NCBI GenBank assembly: GCA_963575645.1
Contig: OY754467.1
Span: forward strand, 31,121,108-31,185,107
Source of the DNA: Xanthostigma xanthostigma
Taxonomy: Eukaryota; Arthropoda; Insecta; Raphidioptera; Raphidiidae
DNA length: 64,000 nucleotides
Direction of reading: 5' to 3'
Part shown: positions 22,376-34,519 of the stretch, one piece after another
Layout of the letters: each line of letters starts with the position of its first letter
Numbering within the stretch: position 1 is the stretch's first letter
Notes under the pieces: model-generated
The model's input: the letters and a program-made list of their open reading frames with translations, nothing else
Database searches by the model: none
What the model was told of the DNA's origin: nothing
Translations under genes and position numbers: made by a program

Positions 22376-23630
22376 TTTAACAATTATATATCTATCTCTA
22401 CATTGGAGCACTGCGTAGGTTTTAAATTAATTCGATGAAACAAACAATTTGTTGAAAAAATTAAAAAAAAAACTTTGATAGCATACTTAAAGGTTTGTCT
22501 AAAGTACTTCTTTAACTATAAAAAATAAGAAAAATTCATTTTTAAATTATTTAACTTTTTTTATACGCGATTTTTCTTTGTTTTCAATCGAAAATGTTAA
22601 GTTCGTCTACATTAAAACATAACATATTACGTAGCACAAAATAAATAATTGTAACTTGTGGTACATATCTTAAGGTTGAAAATGACTACTTAAGTGTCAA
22701 TATCGCATTTTAAAGTTGCAATATTGACAATCAAAGGTAATAGGTGCTTGTAGAGGAAAACGGCTCTTTTCGAAATTGGACTAACTTCAAGGGCCTGAAT
22801 TTCCGAAAATAAATTTTTCTAATTTTTTTGGCTGAAGGTGTAACCACACTGTCTATAACGGGTTAGAGTTGTATTTTGATAAAAATAATTAAAATCACTT
22901 ACATATTACGATGCATTTAATTGTCACAATGCATGTACATATTACGTTATCGGCAGAGTTTTGCACTGCGACCAGTGTTTTATTATCTTAAACTCAGTCG
23001 GGGAATATGTCTTCCCTAAAATCAACATTTCAAATAGTTGAAAAAGATTCATTTTATTATACATTCATTTCTGCATGAAAATGAATTTCTTAAGCTTATT
23101 TTAATTAAAATAGTTTCGCAAATTAGTTATTCTGAAAAAGTGAAATGAAAAATTTCTCTCAGTAAAGAAGGAAATGTATTTCAGCAAATTATACAAAGAA
23201 AATAATTTTAATTAATTGAAGTACTGAAGTCATTAACGCCGCGACTGGAGCTTTTCTCATTTCTGTAGTCACAATAGTTTTTTACAAACAAAGAAAGACT
23301 TAAATTTTAAATTACATGAAATATAATTACGGAAAATAATTTAAACTCATGCACTAGTCTTTTTTTATGTGAAGTGCAGTGCTAGTTGCATACGAATAGT
23401 AAAAACAAACATAATATGTAATATGTTCATACTTCAGGAACATTTTGTCTGTTGGTACTACTGCTTGTAGTACTTTGTAACAATAAACCACTGATATGTA
23501 AATGTAACTAAGGATTGGGTAGGATTGCCTTACCATAGGTGACGTATTTTCAATTATGATGCGATTTCGAAAACACAACAAAGTTTTTTTTGATTTTAGA
23601 TTTCACTATAGGAACGCGTGCTCGGCTTAG
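22376..23630. other. No identifiable feature
   Basis: Very A/T-rich. No gene or shared repeat was recognised. Confidence 0.4.
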
Positions 23631-23635
23631 GTTAC

Positions 23636-23868
23636 ACTGATTTTAATATCGAAAAATATATAGATATCTATATCGATATAAGACCAATATCGATAATCGA
23701 TAATATCGACCCTTTCAAAATCGTCAATTTCAAAATTCTTTGGTCACATTCACTATCCGATATTTTTATGACAATATCGATAATATTATATCGGTTATGT
23801 AAATATATCGATATTTTCGTTTCGATTTTATCGATAATATCGGTTGTCCGATATATCGTTGCAACCTT
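23636..23868. repeat. TATCGATA-rich tract
   Basis: More than a dozen ATCGAT/ATCGATA motifs on both strands occupy about 230 bp, flanked by TTAGGTTACAC on the left and TTAGTTACAC on the right. The flanks could be a decayed target duplication of a small DNA element. The TATCGATA word is also the binding site of the insect factor DREF, but here it looks like repeat structure. Confidence 0.5.
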
Positions 23869-24651
23869 AGTTACACCTCAGATAAATAATAGAAAGACAT
23901 GCACACATTTTTTGCTGCCTGCAACTAATCACCATCTAAACGAAAACCGATAAAAACAAATTTTTATCAATGTTGCCAAACTGCAAATTGAATGATGTAA
24001 TTGCGAAAGCATAAATAATTAGAAATGACACATTCAAGTCAGTTGTAATTGATGTTATCAATGGTGTAGATAATATAAAATTAAATTCGAAATGAGCAGA
24101 GCCAGTTTGAACCCGATATTTTATTATTACTTTCCTTTTTCTCCGAGCCGACATTTGGTAAGTTTGCGATTTGTCAATTTGTAGCAGCCAAATTATCATA
24201 GAAACCACATGAATATTATTTTATTTTAATATTTTTTTGAGGCACATTTTTTTGCGATTTTGCTGTGAATAAATATTGTTTTTTTAATTTCGTACTGTTT
24301 TCGACTTTTAAAGACGGTTAAATAGTGCCATGCATGTAAGAAATCACGAAATAATTATCTCAACCTGTCATTTCACCAGTAAGTAGCTAAATACGACATT
24401 TTACGTTAGTTGTGAAATAGGTTTTTGACAAAATTTCTATCAGTTTTTGATTAAATGAATCTAAAATATATTTTTATTAACAATATAAGATTTATAAACC
24501 TCGTTATCTGTAGATACCATCTTGAACAAAAGCTAATACATAGCTACGGACAAAAACCAAATTTGTGATCGGTCGAAACGCAAGCGGATATCGATGAAAC
24601 ACATTTTAAGCGTAACGGACCTACTTATATAGAGTTACTTTAGATTTAATT

Positions 24652-24805
24652 TTTTGACGTGATAACGTCTTATAAATTGATGAAACACCGGCTGCATGCA
24701 CGAAAAAGTGTAACGTTCCGAAATGTGTCACGTTCCGCCTGACCTTCGAGCGGAATACGTTATCACGTAAAACTATCGTCCGTAAACCGACTTTACAGAC
24801 AACCA
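24652..24805. mobile_element. GACGTGATAACGT family, deleted copy 2
   Basis: Both ends are as in copies 1 and 3, but only 154 bp remain; the central part is missing. It sits in A/T-rich sequence (24535-24880) whose edges, TAGCTACGGAC and AAGAAGTTTTACTTCAA, recur at about 46660 and 46770. Confidence 0.75.
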
Positions 24806-25301
24806 TTTTTAGTAATATCTGCTACAACCGTCAAAGAAGTTTTACTTCAACCGCGCCTAAAAGTTACACGCACTCATTTTTATACCATTTCACATGTCGA
24901 CTAGTATTTAATATAACAAACAGAGATTCTTAATTTTTATGAGATACCGGTCTAGCTTGCGAATTGCGATTGACTGTTTGGCGATTACTGATTTAAGATA
25001 CAAAAACTTCTATTTAGCTACTATCCATGTATTTTGAAAAGAGATCAGTGCAATAAACATAGTACACGCTTGCCAACTTCTAACCATAAGTACTACACTT
25101 GCTACGATGTCAACACGTCTGTGACATTATATTAAGCAATGTCGGGTCACACACACAAACAAACGTTCGGCTTTTTTTATTTTTCTTGTCCAAAGATTGC
25201 CACGATTTTTAAATATAAAGCACGATTCGTAAATATTGCTAATAATTTCAAGAGAAAATTTTTTAGATAAAAACAAGAAAACAGTTCTTATTAACATACT
25301 A

Positions 25302-26125
25302 GCGGCCCGGTTCGGCTTCGCTTGAATTTGTAGATTGTCGCCGTTTTTTTCGTCGAGTTGCGTTGCTTTTATTTAAACGCGATAATATATAGCCTGTATC
25401 AATTCTGAAGGTCTATTATAAATATTGATATAGAAATTAAGAAATCGAATGAGTAGTTTCAGAGATTGCCTCCTTTATCCAAACTTACAAAGTTTACCTC
25501 TTTATAATATTAGGTACGATAAATATAATTCCGCAAAATGTATTTCGATTGCGTCCCGGCGTGTGAACTAATAGCTTTGAGCAAGTTCTAACAGATGTTG
25601 CTATTTGGTACTAAAATAGGAGATCCGGCTCCCTACTCCGTGGTGTTTGTTGGGTGAGAGGTGACACATGTAGACGCCTAGCGGGGATAACTGATCGATT
25701 TATAATTGATAAGTTATCAACCACATTATAACAATCGCACTTTCTGTTTTTACTGGGTTAAATACATAAAAATTTATCGTTATAAATTTACCGTTATATT
25801 GCCCTCTTACAACCTTATTGCGCATCTGTGGATGAAAGTAAAAATACTAATATCGCTATTAAAAAATAGGGGTTGGTGGTAGAACGGTGAAAATTTAGGG
25901 TAGTAAGTATTTTTAATGGCAAATCATAAAAAAGTTTTAAAAAAATGTTCTCCAAAAAATAAAAAAAAAACTGGAGAGGGCCGTCCTTATCACCTAGGGG
26001 TATAAAAAATAGCCTATGACCTATTCTCAGACCTACCAAGTATACACAAAAAAAATCATAAAAATCGGTCAAGCCGTTTCGGAGGAGTTCGACACCGTGA
26101 CACGAGATTTTTATATTATATACAG
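25302..26125 (+). repeat. RTE-like repeat copy
   Basis: It begins CTAGCGGCCCGGTTCGGCTTC and ends with AATCGGTCAAGCCGTTTCGG and GACACGAGATTTTTATAT. The same start, middle (GCGGGGATAACT) and end recur at 39254-39925. These strings are common in untranslated parts of insect LINE/SINE repeats as I recall them. No coding was seen. Confidence 0.6.
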
Positions 26126-26507
26126 ATGTCCGGACTCCGGAATCGCGTCGTCTCAGAGATAAACAATTTTTTTTTTAATTTCATAAATTTATTTGATTAA
26201 ATTCTTTTTTGCATACTCCCCATAAAATAGCTACTTTTCATGCCTTTATAGCGGTTTTAAAATGAGCCATCACCAGTGCTGTAAAGTAAAACAAATAAAT
26301 GCAATCGAACCAATTCAACAGTAATAACCCTGCATCTAATCCCGCCATAACAAATATACACGGTGTCCCAACGAAAACTTGTACCCCCATAAAACTTGGC
26401 AAAATAAACGTTTTGACAAAAATCCAAAAATAGTTGGCAAAACCAAAAGTGCACATACCGCAAGTTTTCCACTGTGCATAATGAAAAAAATTGAGAAAAT
26501 AAATTTA
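26126..26507. other. No identifiable feature
   Basis: A/T-rich. Nothing supported. Confidence 0.35.
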
Positions 26508-26577
26508 AAAAAATTCCAGCTAATTAGTCGACGGGATCATTCTAACTTCAAAAATAATGACATTTGATTATAATAAA
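26508..26577 (+). repeat. Family A fragment (end A)
   Basis: AAAATTCCAGC ... GACGGGATCATTCTAACTTC ... GACATTTGATTATAATAAAG matches the start of the copies at 41038 and 50712. Only 70 bp are kept. Confidence 0.7.
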
Positions 26578-26733
26578 GAGAATTTTAAAAAAAACATATT
26601 TTTCGTACGGCCAGCTGTATGTGGCTTGCTCACGTGTATCGAATCCACAAGATCATGTTTTTGCAAAATATGGTAAAACAAAAACACATTGTTTATAGGG
26701 CAGTCTTAAATTAGTCTTTCTTGAATTTATGAT

Positions 26734-27698
26734 TTTTGACGTGATAACGTCTTATAAATTGATGAATCACCAATCTTATAAATTGATAAAACACCGACTG
26801 CATGCACGAAAAAGTGTAACGTAACGTTCCTAACGTTCCTAACGCGTAACGTTCCGCCTGACCCTGTGCGTGCTTTTTGCTAATTTCTCGCTCAATTTAA
26901 ATCAGATCGGTTTGAAACCAGTCTTAAACGAAAGAGGAGAACATTTTACATAGATTTCGTATAACAGAATTTGCCTAAACAGTTTTTTTATACAAATTTA
27001 TATAGAAAAATAGCTGTATAAATGCAATGTTGTCTAATGCATGACGCGACGCGGTCGGTCGTCTTTGTTTGCCGTACATGGAAATTAGAAGAGAACGTAT
27101 GTCTTGTCTTAACATTTCTAATGTTTAATTCAATTTTTTGACATTAGTATTTTGTGAAATGCAACGCCTTCTAAGTTAAGTATTGGAATAACTAATTATT
27201 ATTAGAACATAATACTTTGACAGTTGCAAACGTCACTTTTGACATTTTTTATCATTCCGACACCAAGGATAAGCGGATTGAAACCAAATTTTGGGAGGAT
27301 GTTTAATATACAAATATGAAGTGGCCTATTGTTTTTGGGGAACATCGGCGCATGCGTAAAAGAATATATCTCTTATAATGATGTTTTATATAATAATAAT
27401 ATAGTTTTTAAAACGGTTTTTACTCTATCTATTTTTACTAGAAATTTTTGTAAGTTTTTTGGGGAAAATCGGCGCATGCGCAAAAGAGATACATGCCATA
27501 GTTGTTTTTTATATAATAATAGTGTACTTTTTATAGTGTTTTATTATTCTACTTAATAAAATTTACCTAAATTTGAAGCGAAAAATGCAATATCATAGAT
27601 TCGAATTATTATAATTATTATATAAATTTAGGTTATGTATTACGGAATACGTTATCACGTAAAACTATCGTCCGTAAACCGACTTTACAGACAACCAA
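26734..27698. mobile_element. GACGTGATAACGT family, longest copy 3
   Basis: It is collinear with copy 1 from TTTTTGACGTGATAACG to ACAGACAACCA, with two differences. About 60 extra bases lie near 27030-27100, and about 340 bp lie at 27288-27628 after GATTGAAACCAAAT. The latter extra piece contains the family A strings GGGAGGATGTTTAAT and GGCGCATGCG, and near 27564 a segment also found at about 53855 in the Helitron. Confidence 0.8.
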
Positions 27699-27715
27699 TT
27701 TTTTTTAATCAATTA

Positions 27716-28035
27716 CAGTAGCACCTGTTTAAGTCGAAAACCTCCAAAACTCGAAAAAATGTTTTGTTTCCTTCCCTTCAAGCCCCAAAACCTCCATTAC
27801 TCGAAATAGATCGAATAATAATTGAGTTCCTACAAACCATTTCGATACATAATTTCCCTCCATAACTCGAAAAAGTAAATTGGACTTACGTATCTCAAAA
27901 TTAGTTATAATTAATCTTAACCTCTACAAACCGAATATTTTTTTACAAACTCCGCCTAAGTCGAAATCCTTCATAAGTCTAAAACTTGAATTTTTTAGCG
28001 TCTCCCTTGAAGTTCGACTTACATAGGTTCTAGTG
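27716..28035. mobile_element. pogo/Tigger-type MITE
   Basis: The ends CAGTAGCACCTGTTTAAGTC and the complement of ...TAGGTTCTAGTG are imperfect inverted repeats, flanked by TA at 27714-27715 and 28036-28037. The interior repeats CTCGAAA/CCTCCA strings. The layout matches pogo-group MITEs. It directly follows copy 3 of the GACGTGATAACGT family. Confidence 0.8.
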
Positions 28036-29268
28036 TATATCAATTATACACACTAATTCCACACGGATGAAGTCACGGGTACGGGTAAAATCTAGTAAAT
28101 TTATAGACAAGTTACTTACATAAAGATAAAAATAAAGATAATAATACCGTTAATAAAAATAAAGACTAGACAATAGATGTGTTCTATAAATTATCTTAAG
28201 TATAATAATTATATAGGGCAGTATTTTTAGCAAAGCAAACAACTGGCAACCGTGATAGTACCTACTCAACCATAGTAATTATTACCGCTCTGGTAAGAGC
28301 TGGTAGACATACACACGCACTCAGACACTACGAATTTTTCACACAAACGTGAATAAATACAGACATTCTGTCGCATATGCTTTGACTTCATAATATGCTT
28401 CACATATATATTTTTATATATATTATGCTCCTTTTTACTAGGGCTAGTAAGTAAAATGAACACAACTCGGACTAACTTCCTTATACCCATTGTATAGGAA
28501 TAGACAAAATAGATCCTATCCAGTACATATCAAGGCGATCCTCAAAGGGCCCCCGATTTCACAATTTCTGGTCAAAATTCTTTAATTTTCCGAATCAATG
28601 AATAGCAGAGTCCCAAATAATAGAACAATACTAACAAAATATTCATTAACATTTAGCGGTTTCAGGGGTGTACATGGATCGATTTTGCAATTTCTGATAA
28701 AAATGCGCCGTTAACAACAAAATGTTAAAAAAAATAGACATTTGGGAAATTTTTGTCGCTGTCGAGTGGAACGCAGACCTTTGAGGCAAGACTGCAGTGA
28801 AAAGGCTCCACTGCTGTGGGCTGCGGCTAGTCCACTTATAAAATTGTATTGATTAAGAAGTGACTAAGTTTTTTTTCTCCGAACTCACATTGTCACCTCC
28901 CCTTCTCTGCATCTGAGTGAAACTAGTCTTGCTATTTTATATGGGTACTGCGAAGGACTAATTCATGTGTAACATTTAATTAAAATCGTTAATCATTTTC
29001 GAGAAAAAAATATTTTCCTGCATTTAAATTCTTTTTTAGGGGACCACTTCTCACACGTTTGGACTAAGGGGAATTTTGCAATTTCACCGCAACGTGCATA
29101 TCCATGCAAAATTTGAGCAAAATCAGTCCAGCAATTTGAATTTTACCTGAGATCACAGATATACATTTTTAAAAAACACTTTATTGTGTTCAGGTAACAC
29201 AAAAACGTGTAAATTTACTTGTCGTCGCACACACGATCGAAGTGAAACTTCTTACATATACTATATAA
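28036..29268. other. Decayed dispersed repeats
   Basis: Near 28555-28700 two diverged units share TTTCACAATTTCTG/TTTTGCAATTTCTG. Near 29090-29160, GTGCATATCCATGCAAAATT and AAATCAGTCCAG look like SINE/LINE tail sequence. No gene. Confidence 0.35.
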
Positions 29269-29270
29269 TA

Positions 29271-29673
29271 CAGTAACTTGGATAAGCAAGAGCTCAAGGA
29301 ACCGCGTTTTATTTGTCGCTTATGGAGGTTTTTCACTAACCCGAGTTTCTAGCTTGACCTATAGGTACAGGAGTGGCCTTTCACACTTATAGAGGTCTAT
29401 AAAAACTATACAAAAACATTGTTAGTTAGTACAGCTATTTATGACTCATTCTTAAATTTCATGTAACTATTAATAGGTACGTTCGACTATCGCTTATAGA
29501 GGTACAGGCAAGTAGTAGTCTCAGTTAGGTTCATGAGTGAAAAACGTTTTTATTTTATAGAGGTTTCTGTTTCTCACTTATAGAGGTTTTAGAGGGTTAC
29601 AAAAACAGTACCTGGCAATTACTCTCACTTAGAGAGTTTTTTCGCTTACCTTTCACTCACTCAGGTTTAACTG
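29271..29673. mobile_element. Possible second pogo-type MITE
   Basis: It starts CAGTAACTTGGATAAGC after TA and ends ...CTCAGGTTTAACTG, with several internal CACTTATAGAGGTTT-like strings. The termini are a weak inverted repeat and the right TA is displaced by two bases. Confidence 0.5.
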
Positions 29674-29720
29674 TCTATAAAAAAAATTACGTCTTATATA
29701 TTTTTTTGTTATTATAAATA

Positions 29721-30045
29721 ATTAAACGATTTTTTTTAAACAAGCTTTTATTAGTTGTTAATAAAAATAAACTAAAACGTTAAAATAATTTTATTCCAAT
29801 TATAAATAAGTTGTTTTATACGTACTTATCACAGTCTCAAGTTTTCAAATAAAAGCGTGTTACATTGTCTTTTTGTTCTCTCTTGTTATTAAAATGTAAC
29901 ACGCTTTTATTTGAAAACTCGAGAACTGTGATAAGTACGTATAAAACGACTTATTTTTAATTGGAATAAAATTATTTTTAACTTTTTAGTTCATTTTTAT
30001 TGCCAACTAATAAAAGCTTGTTTTTAAAATTTCTTTATCGTTTAT
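29721..30045. mobile_element. 325-bp fold-back element
   Basis: The left arm (29721 to about 29868) pairs with about 29894-30045. The inner segment AAAAGCGTGTTACAT and its complement are exact; the outer parts carry scattered mismatches. The loop is about 25 bp. Confidence 0.85.
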
Positions 30046-30073
30046 TAATTTTAAGTTTTTAGTGTGCTTTATG

Positions 30074-30385
30074 AAAAGTGCGATTTGCATCCGGACAAAA
30101 GCCGGACCGGTCAGTTATTATAATATTGTATTGTTATCAGAACTACATACTTATGCAAAATTTCAACTCCATCGGATAACGGGAACTAGTTAAAAGTGCG
30201 ATTTGCAACCCGGATATTGCTGGAACGATCAGTTAGTTATTATAATATTGTATTGTCATCGGAACTACATACGTGTGCAAAATTTCAGTCAATCGGATAA
30301 CGGAAAGTGGGTCAAATTTAACTTGCAAGTTTCGATTACAGACAGACAGACACCGGGACATGCGATACTAAATAAAAGATTGTAA
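30074..30385 (+). repeat. Tandem SINE-like units with 3' tail
   Basis: Two units of about 117 bp begin AAAAGTGCGATTTGCA (30074 and about 30192), both containing ATAATATTGTATTGT and ATCGGATAACGG. The second continues to CAGACAGACAGACACCGG and ends TAAATAAAAGATTGTAAAA. A relative of the core lies at about 42965-43030. A tRNA-free SINE or LINE tail is likely. Confidence 0.6.
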
Positions 30386-30486
30386 AAGACAATATAATTA
30401 CTGCTATGATATAAAGTTAAAAACTACAATCAATTAATTAAGAACAAAAATAGGACGTAAAAACTAAAACTGCAAAATATCATTTG

Positions 30487-30547
30487 ACCTAAGAGATCGA
30501 ATCCAGGACCTTCGAGGTATTAGCATCACGCTCTAATGCTCTGAAGT
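30487..30547 (-). repeat. tRNA-Ile-like fragment
   Basis: On the minus strand AGAGCGTGATGCTAATACC resembles the anticodon arm of tRNA-Ile(AAT), followed by GGTCCTGGATTCGATCTC, a B-box-like T arm. The D arm and acceptor stem are not convincing. A tRNA-derived repeat or pseudo-tRNA is likeliest. Confidence 0.4.
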
Positions 30548-31916
30548 AAGCAATTAGTTGATAGACAGTCCATATCCTGCATAGCGAATATAAATCTCTT
30601 ATAAGTCACTTATTGGTGAATACATTGTGTCTCATCATTTGCGTCACTCTTTTAATATCCGTTTAAATCATTGCACTCCCGGAATCGTCAAGAGTCGCAT
30701 AGAAGTTCTACTTCAAAACCGAATTTTTGCACGATCATGACTTTCCCTCTGTATATAGAAAAGTAAAAATCTATCTGATCCAAATTGTAAGTTAAATAAC
30801 TGAAATCTCAAGTAGGGCGCAAATTATAAAACGCCAGATAATAGTGTATGCTGACTATGTATTTTCAAGATGGGGCAATAGGTCAAATTCTTTATATTAT
30901 TAATAGATTATTTTATTTAACCATAATACGGAAAAAGTTGATAATCATTTAAAAAATTGTAATATTATTATAAGAAAAAAATTATTAAATTTCACATTCA
31001 AAACTAGACAGTTTAAACAATCGGCGGGCTTATGTGATGTCATGATATACGATGCATGTTAACCTAGATGTTAAATTATCAATGTTCTAAGCTTTTTCAT
31101 GAAGTTTATTTGTTGTTTTCTCTAACTGATATAATCTTACTGATGTGAGACGACACATTCGTCATGGAAATTGTTGTTGATATTACTATGACATATTGGT
31201 CCGACCAATCGCGTTGCGTTTTGATAATTCGAAAATACCACGTATTGTCTACATTTCTTTTTTATTATTTGTATTTTTTCAGTGATTAGATTAATAAAAT
31301 AGCCATTACGATACGATCGGGAACTAAAATATATTTCGAAAAAAAAAATTTAAACCAATTTGGAGTCTAATAAATATGACCCATTGCTCTCTATCCTCTC
31401 GATTTGAAGATAATACATAGAAAATTCCGAAAAATTCTATATAAAAGCCGTGCTGTCTTTTGGACAGAGAAATACTGTATATATATTCATTATGATTGGA
31501 CAGCCTTGTAACATAACATGGAGTACATAGACGCCTTGCGTCGATTCTCCTCTACATAGAGTATGTGTGTTCACTTGGTTACACAACTGGCCTCAGGCTC
31601 TTTGGTTGCGCTTTGTGTTTGCTTTGATAAATTATTTATACATCTCTCACGATAGACCGCTGGAACGGGATTCCGCGTACCTACAGCTACAATGCACATT
31701 GGTAATCAAACTGGAAGGAGCCGGGGCGTGGCTTACGGTTCTATTCTGTACGGTCAGTGTAAGAATTACTATTAATTTTTTGTCACATTCTTAATAAAAT
31801 AACATCACGTAAGTTAATAAAAAGAGACAAATTCAGCAACACTGTTAATTTCAACATTGACTTAATGCTCATTAGTTTGCGCACAAAAATGAATGTATCG
31901 TAAATAGTAAAATGTA
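30548..31916. other. No identifiable feature
   Basis: A 75-codon frame at 31567-31794 shows nothing recognisable. No repeat is shared with the rest of the window. Confidence 0.35.
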
Positions 31917-32283
31917 GTTTCGTGATTAGGCTACGCCTTTATGTCAACTTAGCTTATAAGTGGTTTGAAATTTGGCGCTATGACAACTGGTGGCAGAATA
32001 TGAAAGTATATTATAGCAATAATCGGTTTCGAGATTAAGGTACGCCTTCATATCAAATCAGAATATACAGATTTGACATTTGATGTTGTATGACATCTGG
32101 TAATAGAAAGTAAAGTATAGCAAAATGGGGTTTCACTTAACTTATAAGTGGTTTGACATTTGACATTATGACATCTGGTGACAGAATATGAAAGTATAAC
32201 AAAATGTGGTTTAGTAATTTGGAGTCGTCTCCATGTATTATAATTTGTGGTTTAACATCCAACGTAATGACATTTGATGGTAA
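31917..32283 (+). repeat. Diverged tandem array, about four units
   Basis: Units of roughly 70-120 bp each contain a version of GTTTGACATTTGAC ... TGACATCTGGTGACAGAA. The first two also share GTTTCGTGATTAGGCTACGCC-like starts. Divergence is large, so the array is old. ACATCTGGTGACAGAAATT recurs at about 55050. Confidence 0.65.
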
Positions 32284-32285
32284 AA

Positions 32286-32784
32286 AAAACTTTTTAACAA
32301 AAAAATTAAACCGCCGAAAAACTGAAAAGCAAAAAATAATAAATCTTTTTATTTAACTAAGTTCTATCTAAGTAGTTGAACGTATGTGAGAGTCTAGTAT
32401 ATCTAAGTAATTTTGAGTCGGCGTCAACAATCCTTCGCCGGAAATCTCTGAGCGTTCACGAAGTTAATGTCAGCAACAGAGCAACCCGAACGGGCACACT
32501 GAGGGCATACGTCTTTGCGAGTGGTCGTGTGGGGAGCGCATGTTTGGAATGTTAATGTTTATCGCTGGAGATTTCACGTATCATTGTTAATTTGATTTGG
32601 TTATTTCTTTTAGTGATCTTTGTTCATTGATGGATTGACGCCGACTCAAAATTACTTAGATATACTAGACTCTCATATACGTTCAACTACTTAGATAGAA
32701 CTTAGTTAAATAAAAAGATTTATTATTTTTTGCTTTTCAGTTTTTCGGCGGTTTAATTTTTTTGTTAAAAAGTTTTTATTTTAT
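32286..32784. mobile_element. 500-bp fold-back element
   Basis: 32286-32430 pairs with about 32628-32784 (TTTTTAACAAAAAAATTAAA at one end and its complement at the other; GAGTCGGCGTCAA at the inner end). The loop of about 200 bp is GC-richer (about 32440-32560) and contains no long frame. Confidence 0.85.
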
Positions 32785-32824
32785 AATTTTTTGTGGCTAT
32801 ATAATTTATAATTGTAATACACAA

Positions 32825-33255
32825 CTCAGCATGAAAATCTGTGAGTGAACTATAAATCACCCCTATTTTCCCACCCTTAGGGTAGGAGTTTTTTTTCCAA
32901 ATTTATATGAGACGAACCTCGAGGTATACCCTATTCTATAAAAAAATAATTATCAAAATTGGACCACTCTGTAAAAAGTTATGTGTAATCATACATTACA
33001 ATCAGTGAATGAACAATCAATCATCCCCTGTTTTCCTACCCTTAGGGTTGGAATTTTTTTACCAAATTTATATGGGACCAACTTCGGGGTATACCCTTTC
33101 AAACAAAAAAATAATTATCAAAATCGGACTACTCTGTAAAAAGTTATGCGTGGTCATACATAAATAAAAAAAAAAAAAAAACAAAAAAAAAACAAAAAAA
33201 AATATACGCGTCGAATTGAGAACCTCCTCCGTTTTTGTTTTTCGTCAGTTAAAAA
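32825..33255 (+). repeat. RTE-type 3' tail with internal duplication
   Basis: Two units of about 165 bp (32838-33000 and 33001-33165) share CCTACCCTTAGGGT-like, AAATTTATATG and CACTCTGTAAAAAGTTATG strings. They are followed by an A-rich run (about 33165-33203) and CGTCGAATTGAGAACCTCCT, a sequence typical of RTE-type LINE 3' tails in insects as I recall. Confidence 0.65.
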
Positions 33256-33849
33256 TTAAAGTACAGGAAAATGTGTTTTCACGATTAAGTTAAATCGTTT
33301 GTATGTAGGTACTATGTATCTACCCTTTGGTTCTGTATAATTTCAGAAAATTAGCTCTTGCTAATAATTGGATTTTTGGAAAAAAACAATCGTTCAAATA
33401 TGATTGTTTTAGCAGATAAAGTCACGTTTTGTCCTCTTCCAATTTAACTGAAGTTATATAATAATATGTATGTATGTTTTTATGTGTGTGCTTATGGTAG
33501 CGAGAGTCACTGAAGATAACCGAGATAAAGTATGTTTCTTCTTCTTCTAGGTGACAATATAAATAAATTGAAAAAGACAAAAGACAAGGCTGACTGTGAC
33601 TTATAGTTTTTTGGACTGCTAAAAGTCCGACGTAAAAAATACAGAAGATATAGGAGACTGAACTTTCAGTCTGAAAAGTAATCATTGCGTTGTATTGTAT
33701 TTACAGACAACTAATAATAAAAAATGTATTTGTCATTTTATACATAGCGCTCAAAGGAGTTTTAAATGTACATTTGGTTTTAAAAATCTGTTCTTGACAT
33801 TAGTTATTATCAAAATAAAATAAGACACCTTGATATTATGATATGATTA
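33256..33849. other. No identifiable feature
   Basis: A/T-rich. An 87-codon frame on the minus strand (33422-33685) shows nothing recognisable. Confidence 0.35.
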
Positions 33850-34090
33850 AATTATACGAGATACAAGGCTAAAATATTAAAACAATTTTTATTCACTAAA
33901 ACGTTATTTATTGGTCAACGTTTCGGCAATATTTCTTTACTTCTTCAGGACCTTAAAAATCTTTAGTTTGTGACTTTTCACTAAAGACTTTTAACGTCCT
34001 GAAGAAGGCAAAAAATATTGACTAATAAATAATGTTTTAGTGAATAAAAATTGTTTTAATATAATTAGCCTTGTATCCCGTATAATTTTA
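33850..34090. repeat. Fold-back with hammerhead-like core, copy c
   Basis: The outer arms (ATTATACGAGATACAAGGCT and its near-complement) enclose two divergent inner motifs. On the minus strand 33913-33951 reads GTC, CTGAAGA, a weak stem, GAAAC, GTT, GAC. The plus-strand half keeps CTGAAGA (33999-34005) but has lost the GAAAC part. Confidence 0.7.
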
Positions 34091-34519
34091 TCCTATTAGT
34101 TATTATGCCCTTCTGAAAGGAAAGGTACTTAAGGCTTTAGATTCTAGAACAACCGAGTATGTAACAATGCAGTTGCTAATATAAAGATTAATTCTGTGAC
34201 AAATAATATTAACACTGACATTTATACAGAATTAAAACCAATAAATAAAATAATAAAACTCGATTCATCAAAACGACGATGTACGATGCCTAGTTATAAT
34301 GAAATTTTAAATATCAAACATAAATCGTAGATACTTAAAGCAGAAGAGTATAGACACAAAACTAATATACAGTGAATTTCATAGACCAGACCCCAAAGGA
34401 AGGTTTGTATGTATTTTATGTGGAATGATTTTCGCTGTAATGCAATAATGATCCCAGGGTGTGAGAAAATGATTTTAATAGTCGTTTCACTTTAACTATT
34501 GAATCCCCAGTTTTCGAGT

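Noticed and set aside
23618..23953. 111-codon frame rich in Ile, Asp and Ser
   Set aside because: The composition is created by the TATCGATA tract, not by coding constraint.
30487..30547. A functional tRNA-Ile gene
   Set aside because: Only the anticodon-arm and T-arm-like parts are visible; the acceptor stem and D arm do not form convincingly, and SINE-like repeats lie beside it.
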